Shown here: positions 1 through 7,829 of the stretch, piece after piece
Position numbering within the stretch: the stretch's first letter is position 1
Layout of the letters: the number at the start of each line of letters is the position of its first letter
Source of the DNA: Nanobdellota archaeon
GTDB taxonomy: Archaea; Nanobdellota; Nanobdellia; Pacearchaeales; GW2011-AR1
NCBI GenBank assembly: GCA_030648155.1
Contig: JAUSIK010000016.1
Span: 145,944-209,943 of the forward strand
Length of the DNA: 64,000 nt
Direction of reading: 5' to 3'
The notes under the pieces: model-generated
Databases searched by the model: none
What the model saw: only the letters and a program-made list of their open reading frames with translations
What the model was told of the DNA's origin: nothing
Program-made: the position numbers and the translations under genes

Positions 1-389
1 GAGAATATGATTTCGAACTTGGGGAATATGAGGGTAAGAGTTTCTTAGGTATTGGAATTAGTCCTCCGAGACAAGGCGGACTACTTGGATGGACTTACAA
101 ATTCATTTCTGAAATAAGGGATCCATTTGTTTATTATGAATCTTCATTAGGAGATTTTGGATTCTTTATTTATCACCTATTATGGTGGACTGTACTGATA
201 AGCTTGAGTGTTGCATTAGTTAATATGCTTCCTTTGGGAATTTTTGACGGCGGAAGATTCTTTTATCTAACTGTTTGGGGTTTAACAGGAAGCAAGAAAA
301 TTGGGGAGTTTGCATTTAAGGCTTCAACTTATATTATGTTATTAATTATTGCTGCACTGATGGTGAAGTGGCTGTTTATTTTTGTTTAG
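1..389 (+). CDS. Site-2 protease (M50) family membrane protease, C-terminal part
   Basis: The gene enters from the left edge; the reading frame is open from base 3, leaving about 128 residues. The segment has a hydrophobic helix followed by 'NMLPLGIFDGGRFFY', which is the N-x-x-P-x-x-x-x-D-G-G motif of M50 intramembrane zinc proteases; its Asp is the third zinc ligand. A final membrane helix ends the protein. The HExxH half lies outside the window. Family members cleave transmembrane substrates within the membrane. The motif makes the family assignment safe; the substrate is unknown. Confidence 0.85.
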   Translation, partial: EYDFELGEYEGKSFLGIGISPPRQGGLLGWTYKFISEIRDPFVYYESSLGDFGFFIYHLLWWTVLISLSVALVNMLPLGIFDGGRFFYLTVWGLTGSKKIGEFAFKASTYIMLLIIAALMVKWLFIFV

Positions 390-473
390 AGAGATTTGTT
401 TGCTAAAGACTAACAATATATTTATACTGCTTTTAATTTGTTTTATTATGCATATTAAAAACATCTATGATGG

Positions 474-481
474 GGAGGTGA
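474..481 (+). promoter_or_regulatory. Shine-Dalgarno site of the frameshifted cytidylyltransferase
   Basis: GGAGGTGA lies 6 bases before ATG 488. It fixes the start of the broken cytidylyltransferase and shows that the reading frame preceding the frameshift is the genuine N-terminus. A TATA-like stretch at about 415-426 would give a leader of roughly 40 bases. Confidence 0.75.
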
Positions 482-487
482 GTATAC

Positions 488-912
488 ATGGTTAAAGTAG
501 TTGCCACTAGTGGCTACTTCGACCCACTCTTCACATCGGCCATGTAGAATACTTGCAGAAGGCTAAGAAGTTGGGAGATAAGCTTATTGTGATTGTAAAT
601 AATGATAAACAGGCTTATTTGAAGAAAGGATTTGAATTCATGCCTTTTAAAGAAAGAATAGAGATTGTGAGGGCGTTGAAATGTGTGGATGAAGTTTTTC
701 CAAGCATTGATGAAGATAAAACCGTATGCAAATCTCTTGAGGCAGTAAAACCGAATATTTTTGCTAAGGGTGGAGACAGATTCAGCCATGAGATTCCTGA
801 AAAAATAATTTGTGATAAATTGGGCATTGAAATTATTCATGGATTGGGAGATAAAATTCAATCTTCTTCTGATTTAATTGCAAGACAAAAGGAACTTGAA
901 AAAAAGAATTAA
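488..912 (+). pseudogene. Cytidylyltransferase-like nucleotidyltransferase, frameshifted at the HxGH motif
   Basis: From ATG 488 the frame reads MVKVVATSGYFDPL and then runs into a stop at 545. From base 529 a second frame continues LHIGHVEYLQKAKKLGD to 912. Removing two bases (one copy of a CT repeat near 527-530) restores a normal protein of about 140 residues with the G-x-F-D-x-L-H-x-G-H nucleotide-binding motif. Later features are KGGDRF and the terminal SSS-x-L-I region typical of the glycerol-3-phosphate cytidylyltransferase/RfaE/archaeal FAD synthase superfamily. The family transfers a nucleotide to a phosphorylated substrate; the substrate here is not determined. The rest of the gene looks intact, so the event is either recent or a sequencing/assembly error. 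Confidence 0.85.
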
Positions 913-948
913 ACAAAGTTTTATTAATGCCTTTTTAAGGTTATTAAC

Positions 949-1551
949 ATGGAAGATAATACTTTAGGAAGGCTCGATTGTTGGCATTACGATTTAGTCA
1001 CACATAATTATACAGAACTAATCGCAAATGATTTAACTGGAAAGATACTAACTGAATTAATCATAAGAAAAGATATTATGCCTGAGGTAACGAGCATAAT
1101 TGAACGACTCTTTTCAGTCTTTAGGGCTCATCAAGTTTCAAGAGATTATTTTAGCGATAGATTTAGTAATCTAGAGATGGTGCTTGCAGGTCAAACGCCT
1201 TCTAATATTCTAATAGCAAAAGAATTTCCAGAAGAGGATAAAGAGGGTGTTGAAAGACTACGGCAGGTGATTAAACCTATGAGAAATTTTGTTGACTTGG
1301 TTAAAGTAAAATCGGAATATGATTGCAGGGAACTAAATGATGAGGAAATTAATTTATGCTTTAAAACTATTTTTAAAAGTTATTCTCAACTTGAGGATTA
1401 TACAAAAAACATGACCTGCCTGCAATTAAAGAGATTCGAATCAGATGATTCTCATTCAATGATTGATAAAGACGATTCTTCATTTTATATTCCAATACTA
1501 AAAAAGTACCTGCCTAAAGCGTCTGCCATTGTTTTTAAGAAATTATATTAA
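949..1551 (+). CDS. Hypothetical protein
   Basis: This 200-residue soluble protein has no signal peptide or membrane segment and no motif I recognise. It is rich in charged residues and appears mostly helical. A TATA-like GTTTTATTAAT lies about 25 bases before the ATG, as for a leaderless mRNA. Its stop overlaps the stop of the opposite-strand neighbour by four bases. It probably forms a single-gene unit. No function can be assigned. Confidence 0.7.
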   Translation: MEDNTLGRLDCWHYDLVTHNYTELIANDLTGKILTELIIRKDIMPEVTSIIERLFSVFRAHQVSRDYFSDRFSNLEMVLAGQTPSNILIAKEFPEEDKEGVERLRQVIKPMRNFVDLVKVKSEYDCRELNDEEINLCFKTIFKSYSQLEDYTKNMTCLQLKRFESDDSHSMIDKDDSSFYIPILKKYLPKASAIVFKKLY

Positions 1552-1904
1552 TTAATATATTCCACGCCATTTTTTGTGTAAACTACAAGCCTTATTCCAA
1601 CTGGAATAGAAAGCAGGGCAGATATTAGGGCCATATGCTCCTTTCCTGAACCCGATGCCAATGAAAGAGCAACTTCAAAGTCGCTGTTTAGAAGAGGTTT
1701 TAATTTTTCTTTTATTTCTTCTTTTAATTCTAAAATTGAGAGAGCTGAATTAATATCCACCGAGGAAATATTATCTCCAGAAATGAATGAATCTGCCTCC
1801 TTATTTTTTACTATAGAAATTTTTTCCCATTCTCCCCTTTTTATTAAAGCATTAAGCTGGGGATAATTTTCTTTATCAAGACCTTGAAAACAAACTAAAT
1901 TCAT
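1548..1904 (-). CDS. Hypothetical protein, possibly Rossmann/CARF-like
   Basis: The protein has 118 residues. The C-terminal half contains an alternating strand-helix pattern (VALSLASGSGKEHMALIS, then a strand GIRLVVYT) that resembles the 'G-x-x-x-M-x-x-A' turn of CARF-like or Rossmann-like domains. This is a weak resemblance and no catalytic residues are evident. The start is supported by a TATA box centred 25 bases upstream, shared with the divergent regulator at 1955. The shared promoter suggests co-expression with that regulator. Confidence 0.65.
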   Translation of the reverse strand: MNLVCFQGLDKENYPQLNALIKRGEWEKISIVKNKEADSFISGDNISSVDINSALSILELKEEIKEKLKPLLNSDFEVALSLASGSGKEHMALISALLSIPVGIRLVVYTKNGVEYIN

Positions 1905-1924
1905 TATATAAATAAAAACATTAG

Positions 1925-1933
1925 CTTTATAAT
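1925..1933. promoter_or_regulatory. Bidirectional TATA box shared by two divergent leaderless genes
   Basis: CTTTATAAT at 1925-1933 reads as a TATA element on both strands. Its centre (1929) is 26 bases from the + strand ATG at 1955 and 25 bases from the - strand ATG at 1904. Only 50 bases separate the two genes and no second TATA-like element is visible between them. Confidence 0.7.
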
Positions 1934-1954
1934 GATTATTGTTCTTATTTTTTT

Positions 1955-2410
1955 ATGGTGAGAGAAGTGCCTTTGGGAGAGATAACATTAAGGAAATATG
2001 AAAAGCCTTATGATTCTTCCAAAAGAGAACTAGTTAGAAAGGTGTGTTTGAGCCTAGGATTACTGCAACCTGGAGATTCAAGAGATATTATTGTAGACAT
2101 TGTTCTTGTTTTGGAAGATTCTAGAAAAAATAAAGAGTGGCTAAATTCTTTTGCTATTAAAGATAGGGTCGAAGATTTAAGGAAAAGCAATTCTCTTGAA
2201 GTAAAGGGTTTAGCTGAAAGTAATATCAGGAGGCAATTAAAAAGATTGAGGGATGCTATGTTAATAGATAAACAAGAAAATCAATATAGAATTTCTGAAT
2301 TTGCGCCATTATCGGAGATATTCGAAATTAAAATTGAGAAATTTTTAATTCCGCAAACAATTGATAGAATTAAAGAATATTTAGGAAGATTGGATTCTCA
2401 TAAAGAATAA
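1955..2410 (+). CDS. Winged-helix DNA-binding protein
   Basis: The protein has 151 residues. The stretch around residues 60-115 (IVDIVLVLEDSRKNKEW through GLAESNIRRQLKRLRDAMLI and a YRISEF wing) has the pattern of a winged helix: a recognition helix with Arg/Lys spacing followed by a hairpin ending in a hydrophobic turn. The C-terminal 35 residues look like a dimerisation helix. It probably acts as a transcriptional regulator. It shares one TATA box with the divergent unknown gene ending at 1904, so it may regulate that gene and itself. The target is inferred from position only. Confidence 0.7.
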   Translation: MVREVPLGEITLRKYEKPYDSSKRELVRKVCLSLGLLQPGDSRDIIVDIVLVLEDSRKNKEWLNSFAIKDRVEDLRKSNSLEVKGLAESNIRRQLKRLRDAMLIDKQENQYRISEFAPLSEIFEIKIEKFLIPQTIDRIKEYLGRLDSHKE

Positions 2411-2415
2411 TTTTT

Positions 2416-2781
2416 TTAGCAAAAACTATCATTTCCAGATCTAGATTTTAAATAATTAATCGACTTAGGAGGTGATTTTGAATCTAATTTAGCTAAACCT
2501 TCAATACCAGAATTATAATCCATTTTATGAGGATCCACGTAAGGAATTCTTTTTATTGTTTTGACTTTTTCATCATAAGTCCTTACGTAAACTCTAGACA
2601 CTAGACGCTCAGTCGGAATGGGTTTTGTATCGATTATTTCATAAGTAGACATACGTTCCTCAAAAGTTTTTATAATAGAATCTCCTTCAGATCTAACTCT
2701 AATAAGCACTTTTTCTAATTTAGAAAAAGTATTTTCTTTCTTAGCAATTTTGTCATGTTCAGGATTCTTTCCACTTTCCAT
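2416..2781 (-). CDS. Hypothetical charged protein
   Basis: The start was placed at the internal Met (ATG 2781-2779) rather than the upstream Met at 2826, because a TATA box (TATTTATATC on the - strand) is centred about 25 bases before it. This gives 121 residues. The first 60 are helical and Lys/Glu-rich; the middle has a beta-like YEIIDTKPIPTERLVSRVYV segment. No known domain or signal peptide was recognised. The gene is convergent with the regulator ending at 2410. Confidence 0.6.
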   Translation of the reverse strand: MESGKNPEHDKIAKKENTFSKLEKVLIRVRSEGDSIIKTFEERMSTYEIIDTKPIPTERLVSRVYVRTYDEKVKTIKRIPYVDPHKMDYNSGIEGLAKLDSKSPPKSINYLKSRSGNDSFC

Positions 2782-2800
2782 GATCTTTCTGCCATTATAA

Positions 2801-2810
2801 GATATAAATA
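2801..2810 (-). promoter_or_regulatory. TATA box that sets the 2781 start
   Basis: TATTTATATC on the - strand is centred 25 bases from ATG 2781. Transcription starting at the usual archaeal distance would begin at or next to that ATG and would exclude the longer frame beginning at 2826. Confidence 0.6.
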
Positions 2811-2862
2811 GTTTATTAAAGTTCACAGAAAGATTTAATAAACATTTCTTTATCCTTTTAAT

Positions 2863-3186
2863 ATGACTGAAGGAATTTATGAACCGAAGGACAATCTTGG
2901 AAAAATTTTGATTAAATATATGAATGAATCAAAAGAAGCTTTAGAATTTGTTGGATCTATGTTTAATAAGGGTAAAGATTTTGATTATATGAACGAAAGC
3001 CGTTATGCCACCCTATTATTTGGTTATAAAAAATTAGTTTCTTCACATGCTTTAATGAGAATGGTAGGGGAAAACTATGCAAATTTGCCAGAATCTTTCC
3101 AAAAAACAGTATCTAGTTTAGAAACAACTCTTGGTGAAATAGAGAAGATGTTGATCGATATAAGATTTCATGGCTCAATGGACTAG
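2863..3186 (+). CDS. Hypothetical small helical protein
   Basis: This 107-residue protein is predicted to be largely helical, with regularly spaced hydrophobic residues and no cysteines, signal peptide or membrane helix. It may form a helical bundle. TATA-like ATTTAATAAA lies about 27 bases before the ATG. It precedes spt5 on the same strand, but spt5 has its own TATA element, so the two are probably not an operon. No function is assigned. Confidence 0.65.
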   Translation: MTEGIYEPKDNLGKILIKYMNESKEALEFVGSMFNKGKDFDYMNESRYATLLFGYKKLVSSHALMRMVGENYANLPESFQKTVSSLETTLGEIEKMLIDIRFHGSMD

Positions 3187-3261
3187 CAGAAAAACTTAAA
3201 AACCCTGAGTTTTTTAGATAATCACTACTTCTTAATTTTTGGAGTAGCGGAGACTAAAGAA

Positions 3262-3771
3262 ATGATATTTATTGTTAAGGTCACAACTAATAAAGAAGAC
3301 AAAGTTATAGAAATGGTTAGTGAGAGAGCTATTAAAAAAAGTTTGGCTGTTTTTTCATTAGTAAGGCCTCATGGATTAAAAGGATACATTATTGTTGAAG
3401 CTGCGGACAGGGATTCTGCTGAAGAATGCGCTTTCAATCTGCCGTATGTAAAAGGTATTGTGAAAAAAACAGTAGAGTATGAAGAAATTAAAAATATGCT
3501 GGAGCCTAAAATTGAAGATTATAATATTGAAATTGGAGATATTGTTGAAATGATAGGGCAGACATTTAAAGGTGAAAAAGCCAAGGTAACAAGAATAGAC
3601 AAAGCTAAGGGAGAAGTTGTAGTTTCTTTGCTTGGGGCATCTGTACCTATTCCTGTAACTGTTAAGATGGATAACGTAAAGGTTATAAGGCGTGAAAAAG
3701 AAGAAGGGGAAGAGGATAAAACTGGAGATGACATTAACGAAGATGATGGAGACGATTTAGATGAAGGTTAA
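3262..3771 (+). CDS. spt5: Transcription elongation factor Spt5
   Basis: The 169-residue protein has an N-terminal NGN domain (residues 1-80; IVKVTTNKEDKVIEMVSERA) and a KOW domain (about 92-145; IEIGDIVEMIGQTFKGEKAKV). A strongly acidic tail of about 20 residues follows. Spt5 pairs with Spt4 and clamps RNA polymerase on DNA to promote processive elongation. The acidic tail is longer than I would expect. The ATG lies some 60 bases after an ACTTAAAAAC element, implying a leader of about 40 bases. The stop overlaps the start of the L11 gene, matching the conserved archaeal nusG/spt5-rpl11 order. I see no secE just upstream. Confidence 0.95.
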   Translation: MIFIVKVTTNKEDKVIEMVSERAIKKSLAVFSLVRPHGLKGYIIVEAADRDSAEECAFNLPYVKGIVKKTVEYEEIKNMLEPKIEDYNIEIGDIVEMIGQTFKGEKAKVTRIDKAKGEVVVSLLGASVPIPVTVKMDNVKVIRREKEEGEEDKTGDDINEDDGDDLDEG

Positions 3772-4492
3772 ATTAATTGTTGAGGGCGGGAAAATGCAAC
3801 CAGGTCCAGCTGTTGCTCAACAACTTGGGCCTATGGGGGTTAATTTAGGAAAAGTTATTTCTACCGTTAATGATGCTACTAAAGGATTTGTTGGAATAAA
3901 AGTTCCAGTTGAAATAGATGTTAATCCAAAAACAAAAGAGTTCAGTGTTGCAGTTTTTTCTCCTCCCGTTGCTGAATTAATTAAAAAGGAACTGGGGTTG
4001 GAAAAAGGATCAGGTCAACCTAATACTGTAAAAGTTGGAAACATTGCTATCGAAAGAGTTATTTCTATTGCTAAGACAAAAATGCCTAACCTTTTAGCAA
4101 AAGACATTAAAGCAGGGGTTAGATTAGTTGTTGGGACTTGTGTTTCATTAGGTGTTTTGATTGATAATAAGGAAGCAGTTGAAGTCGAAAAGGAAATTGC
4201 CCTTGGAGAATATGACAAGGAAATTAAAGGAGAAATTACAGAAGTAGCTGAAGAAAAGAAAGAAAGATTAGATAAATTCTTTGCAATAAGAAAAGCTAAA
4301 CAAGAAAAAGATCAAAAAGCTCTTGAAGAAGCCAAGGCAGCTGAAGAGGCAGCTAAACAAGCTGCTGCACCTGCTGCGGGAGCTGCACCTGTGGCTGGCG
4401 CTGATGCCAAGAAAGCTGCTGCACCTGTGGCTGGAAAGAAAGAAGAAGCTAAGAAGGAAGAGCCTAAGAAAGCTCCGGCGAAAAAGAAGTAG
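3761..4492 (+). CDS. rpl11: 50S ribosomal protein L11 (uL11) with long Ala/Lys-rich tail
   Basis: The first 160 residues are a full L11: the proline-rich N-terminal domain (GGKMQPGPAVAQQLGPMGVN) and the rRNA-binding C-terminal domain. L11 forms the stalk base that engages elongation factors. The protein has 243 residues against about 160 usual for archaea. The extra 80 or so residues are made of Ala, Lys, Glu and Pro, like an unstructured charged tail. The start overlaps spt5 by 11 bases, so translation is coupled. L1, L10 and L12 genes do not follow, unlike in many archaea. Confidence 0.95.
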   Translation: MKVKLIVEGGKMQPGPAVAQQLGPMGVNLGKVISTVNDATKGFVGIKVPVEIDVNPKTKEFSVAVFSPPVAELIKKELGLEKGSGQPNTVKVGNIAIERVISIAKTKMPNLLAKDIKAGVRLVVGTCVSLGVLIDNKEAVEVEKEIALGEYDKEIKGEITEVAEEKKERLDKFFAIRKAKQEKDQKALEEAKAAEEAAKQAAAPAAGAAPVAGADAKKAAAPVAGKKEEAKKEEPKKAPAKKK

Positions 4493-4532
4493 ATTTGATT
4501 AAATTTATAAATCTCTTTTAAATCTATTTTTC

Positions 4533-4715
4533 ATGAAATGTTCAAAATGCGGAAATCAAATTGAAATACAACTAGGATCTAAAGTCAATTTCAAAGGATG
4601 CAAAATTTTAACTGAAATTACAAGCATAGTAAGTGTGCAATGCGAAAAGTGCAATAATATTTTTCAAGTTTCTATTTCCAGCAAGAGTTTGTTTAGTGTT
4701 AAAAAGGATAATTAA
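4533..4715 (+). CDS. Small zinc-ribbon protein
   Basis: This 60-residue protein has two CxxC pairs (CSKCGN at residue 3 and CEKCNN at about 37) spaced as in a one-domain zinc ribbon. TATA-like TTTATAAATC is centred about 26 bases before the ATG, indicating a leaderless mRNA. Its stop is one base before the methyltransferase start, so the two are co-transcribed. Zinc ribbons bind nucleic acid or protein; a partnership with the methyltransferase is inference. Confidence 0.75.
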   Translation: MKCSKCGNQIEIQLGSKVNFKGCKILTEITSIVSVQCEKCNNIFQVSISSKSLFSVKKDN

Positions 4716-4716
4716 A

Positions 4717-5463
4717 ATGTACCCTAAAAGTAAAGTCGGATATTGGAAAGAAAGAAGTTTATCTTCTGAATATCAAGAGGCATACGACAATATAATAAAA
4801 AATATACCTGAATCTGGAAGTACTTTACTAGATGTTGGATGTGGGACTGGAGAAATATTAAAGAGGGTTTGGAAAGAATTAGATTATGGATTATTGATAG
4901 GATGCGATGCAACATATGAAATGCTGAAAGGCGCTATGGAAAAATTAAAATCAGAGAATATTCCCGCAAGAATTGAAAGAAAGTGGGACTTAAAATTACT
5001 GAATTCTAAAGAGGTTGTGCTTTTATTAGAAGACGTTAGCGATATGCAAATACCAAAGCAAATTGCTGATACAGCTTTATTTACATTTCCTGAAATTTTC
5101 TCAAATAGCAAAAAATGGGCTGGCGAGGGAAAGATAAAAAATGAAATTAGAAAAAGAGGTTATGAGTTTAATGATATTAAAAAAATTATTAAGAAATTAA
5201 TGATTCATAGGAATATTGCAGATAAAATAAAAAATAATGGTCGATTTATCTCTGTTGAATATGACGTTCAATATCGCAATAGTTTTTTAGAATCTAGAGT
5301 TATATATAATAAAATAAGTTTTGCAGAAATGATAAGTCTTAGATTGGAAAATGCACAGTTCTTTGAAAGTGCTAAAGTGTGGAGCGATACTGAAGGGAAA
5401 TTAGAAGATTTTATTGAAGAAAAACCTGGATATAGAATATTTAGTATGTCTAGAGTTGAATAG
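4717..5463 (+). CDS. Class I SAM-dependent methyltransferase
   Basis: The start at ATG 4717 follows the zinc-ribbon stop by one base; the frame is open further upstream but overlaps that gene. The 248-residue protein carries SAM-binding motif I, LLDVGCGTGEIL (about residues 31-42), and an acidic motif II, IGCDATYEML. The central region (residues 90-170) is not typical of common families. No target-specific motif is visible, so the methyl acceptor is unknown. The adjacent zinc ribbon may help bind the substrate. Confidence 0.8.
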   Translation: MYPKSKVGYWKERSLSSEYQEAYDNIIKNIPESGSTLLDVGCGTGEILKRVWKELDYGLLIGCDATYEMLKGAMEKLKSENIPARIERKWDLKLLNSKEVVLLLEDVSDMQIPKQIADTALFTFPEIFSNSKKWAGEGKIKNEIRKRGYEFNDIKKIIKKLMIHRNIADKIKNNGRFISVEYDVQYRNSFLESRVIYNKISFAEMISLRLENAQFFESAKVWSDTEGKLEDFIEEKPGYRIFSMSRVE

Positions 5464-5505
5464 AAAGGGAAAACTTAAAAAGCATATTAGTTTCAGGATT
5501 TGATT

Positions 5506-5607
5506 GGGGATGTAGTATAACCTGGTTAGTACTCGAGGTTTGGGTCAATTAAGTCAATCTTAATTGCAAACTACTTCGAAATCCCGGTTCAAATCCGGGC
5601 ATCCCCA
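5506..5607 (+). tRNA. tRNA-Pro (UGG) with a 28-base intron at 37/38
   Basis: The acceptor stem pairs GGGGATG (5506-5512) with CATCCCC (5600-5606), followed by discriminator A. The D arm has the G-G pair in the loop. The anticodon stem is CGAGG/CTTCG, with anticodon TGG at 5541-5543 and purine G37. The T arm is CCCGG-TTCAAAT-CCGGG. Between G37 (5544) and A38 (5573) lie 28 extra bases (5545-5572), at the standard archaeal intron position cut by the tRNA splicing endonuclease. No CCA is encoded. A promoter-like CTTAAAA sits about 28 bases upstream. It is the only tRNA seen in the window. Confidence 0.93.
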
Positions 5608-5785
5608 TTTTTGTTTATAATTTTACTTAATGCTTCTGACTTGTATTTACTTGAAAAACCTAGCCCTGGATGAAAAAAGTTATGCTTCAGACTATAATAT
5701 AACTTGTAGACTTTATATACTTTTTGTCTGCATTACTACTTTATAGTAACATTTATATATTAGACCTTATAGATAAAATTATCTG

Positions 5786-7570
5786 ATGGTGAGCCAAAAA
5801 AGAATCCAATATCCCATAAAAACATTTTCTAAGGACATGTGGAATTTCTTAGAAGGAAATAGATTTAAGTATATTTTTTTCATTATGATAAGAATTTGTT
5901 CTGAAGCTATTCCTTTTGTTATAGCTTACTTTTTGGGTTTAACTATTGATTTCTTTACGGTTTATGAAAAGGGGCAATCACTTTCCAAATTTTATCTATA
6001 TGTTTCAGCTATTGGAGTATTGGGAATGGTTCAGGTATGGAGTAGAATGTTTGCAAAATTAAATAGCAGCATAATAGGGGCTAAGACGAGACAAAAAGTA
6101 AGAGAACTTTCAATTTCCAAATTAATCGATCTTGAACTAGAATGGCATGAAAAAGAAGGCAGCGGTTCAAAAATTCAAAAAATAAATCAGGGAAGTATGT
6201 ATGTCTATAAATTCTTCTCAGATTTTACAAATAACCGCTCCTTATCTACTTTAGTCGGAATCATCGGAAGTTTGACGATTTTCTTTGTACTTGGATGGAA
6301 ATATGCTATTTTTAGTATAATTTATACCTCCATATTTTTGAATATGGAATATTATTTCAACAAAAAATTAAGTTATTGGAATAATGAGATGCATAAAATT
6401 TCTGAAAAGATTAGTGGAAAGATTCATGAGTCGGCATCAAATGTATTGTCAGTTAAAGCATTAGGATTAAGAAATGTATTTCAGGAATCCACCAAAGGTG
6501 ATGAAGTGGAGTATTACAAAATATGGCTAAGCATGAAAAAAACAGGAAATGCAAAAATGAATGTTTCTAAAACCTTTGCGGCATTAGGATATGCATTATT
6601 TTTATTATTGGTCGGTCTTGATTTTTCAGAAGGAATAATAACTCTTGGGTCAATACTGATATTCGCGGCATATTTTGATAAGCTTAGATCCTCACTAAAT
6701 GATGTTAGTGAAATGGTCGATGGGTTTATTGAAATTAAATCAGGGGTTGGAAGACTTATGACTATACTTGGAGTCGATGTTTTTAATAAAGAATCTAATG
6801 ACTTACTAGAAGTTCCACTAAATTGGCAGAAGATTGAATTTAAAAATGTAAACTTTAATTATAGTCACAAAGAAGTTTTAAAGAATTTTAACTTAGTTAT
6901 AAAGCGAGGGGAAAAGATAGGGGTTGTGGGAAGCTCTGGGTGTGGTAAATCAACATTAACTAAACTTTTGTTGGGGCTATATGATATTAAATCTGGTGGA
7001 ATATATATTGATGGAAAGAACATTAATAAATTCAAACATAGCTCAATTACAAATAATTTAACTCCCGTATTACAGGATTCTGAAATGTTTGATATGACTT
7101 TGGCTGAAAATATTGCTATTTCTTCTTCTTCAAGAAGTAAAATCCTCCTTCTAAAATCAATTAGAATATCTTCTCTTAATAGTGTGATAAATAAACTTCC
7201 GAAGGGTTTGTCTACGTTGCTAGGTGAAAAGGGGTATAAGGTAAGTGGCGGAGAAAGACAAAGAATTGGAATAGCAAGGGCAGTGTACAAAAATAGTCCA
7301 ATGTTAATATTAGATGAAGCAACCTCTCATTTAGACAGCAAAACCGAGCAGTATATACAAAAACAATTAGAAAAAGAATTGACTGACAAAACCTTATTGA
7401 TTATTGCACATAGGCTATCTACATTAAAAGGGGTTGACCGAATAATTGTTATGGAAAACGGGAAAATTGTTGAGGAGGGAAAATTCTCTGACTTAATAAT
7501 GAAAAGACAAAAATTTTATAAGTTTTATCAGTTGCAAAATAATATTGAGAATCAACGGAGTAGCAAGTGA
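5786..7570 (+). CDS. ABC-type exporter half-transporter (MsbA/multidrug-like)
   Basis: This 594-residue protein has a six-helix exporter membrane domain (residues 25-315) fused to an ATPase domain (345-585). The ATPase has Walker A GSSGCGKST (382-390), signature VSGGE (486-490), Walker B LILDE (507-511) and H-loop AHRLST. Such proteins dimerise and export lipids, peptides or drugs. The substrate is not evident. The upstream 178 bases contain two TATA-like elements (about 5709-5719 and 5750-5763), and the second fits the start. The gene seems to stand alone; no partner or permease gene follows. Confidence 0.92.
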   Translation: MVSQKRIQYPIKTFSKDMWNFLEGNRFKYIFFIMIRICSEAIPFVIAYFLGLTIDFFTVYEKGQSLSKFYLYVSAIGVLGMVQVWSRMFAKLNSSIIGAKTRQKVRELSISKLIDLELEWHEKEGSGSKIQKINQGSMYVYKFFSDFTNNRSLSTLVGIIGSLTIFFVLGWKYAIFSIIYTSIFLNMEYYFNKKLSYWNNEMHKISEKISGKIHESASNVLSVKALGLRNVFQESTKGDEVEYYKIWLSMKKTGNAKMNVSKTFAALGYALFLLLVGLDFSEGIITLGSILIFAAYFDKLRSSLNDVSEMVDGFIEIKSGVGRLMTILGVDVFNKESNDLLEVPLNWQKIEFKNVNFNYSHKEVLKNFNLVIKRGEKIGVVGSSGCGKSTLTKLLLGLYDIKSGGIYIDGKNINKFKHSSITNNLTPVLQDSEMFDMTLAENIAISSSSRSKILLLKSIRISSLNSVINKLPKGLSTLLGEKGYKVSGGERQRIGIARAVYKNSPMLILDEATSHLDSKTEQYIQKQLEKELTDKTLLIIAHRLSTLKGVDRIIVMENGKIVEEGKFSDLIMKRQKFYKFYQLQNNIENQRSSK

Positions 7571-7602
7571 ACATTTAAAAACCCCGCTTAATAGAAACTA
7601 AT

Positions 7603-7827
7603 ATGGGATCAAAAACAAAAAAAACAAAGGCTTTCGGAAAATTCGGGGCAGGATATGGAATTAGAGTTAGAAAGAACTATAACAAAATCGAATCTATCCA
7701 AAGAAAGAGGCAGGTATCACCATTTCATCCTAGAGGAAGAGTCAAAAGAATAGCTGCCGGTATATGGAAATGCATGAAAACTGGCAAGGTTTTTGCTGGT
7801 GAAGCTTACTACCTAGAAGCTAAGTAA
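7603..7827 (+). CDS. rpl37ae: Ribosomal protein eL43 (L37Ae) lacking most zinc ligands
   Basis: The 74-residue protein matches eL43 at the N-terminus (KAFGKFGAGYGIRVRKNY) and C-terminus (RVKRIAAGIWKC, FAGEAYYLE). The family normally has CxxC near residue 39 and again near 57. Here those positions are S39/H42 and C57/T60, so at most two possible ligands remain and a canonical four-Cys zinc site cannot form. A TATA element ATTTAAAAAC lies 26 bases before the ATG. In many archaea this gene heads an operon with rpoP and prefoldin beta; here a convergent yeaK/ybaK-type gene separates them. Confidence 0.9.
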   Translation: MGSKTKKTKAFGKFGAGYGIRVRKNYNKIESIQRKRQVSPFHPRGRVKRIAAGIWKCMKTGKVFAGEAYYLEAK

Positions 7828-7829
7828 CT

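Noticed and set aside
514..861. A 115-codon open frame on the - strand over the cytidylyltransferase
   Set aside because: It only exists opposite a clearly recognisable, though frameshifted, nucleotidyltransferase.
1548..1904. Calling this protein a CARF-domain (CRISPR-linked) regulator
   Set aside because: Only one strand-turn-helix segment resembles CARF, there is no HTH, and no CRISPR array or cas gene is present in the window.
3187..3261. A secE gene upstream of spt5, as in many archaea
   Set aside because: No frame of sufficient length with a membrane helix exists in the gap; the space holds a TATA element and a short leader.
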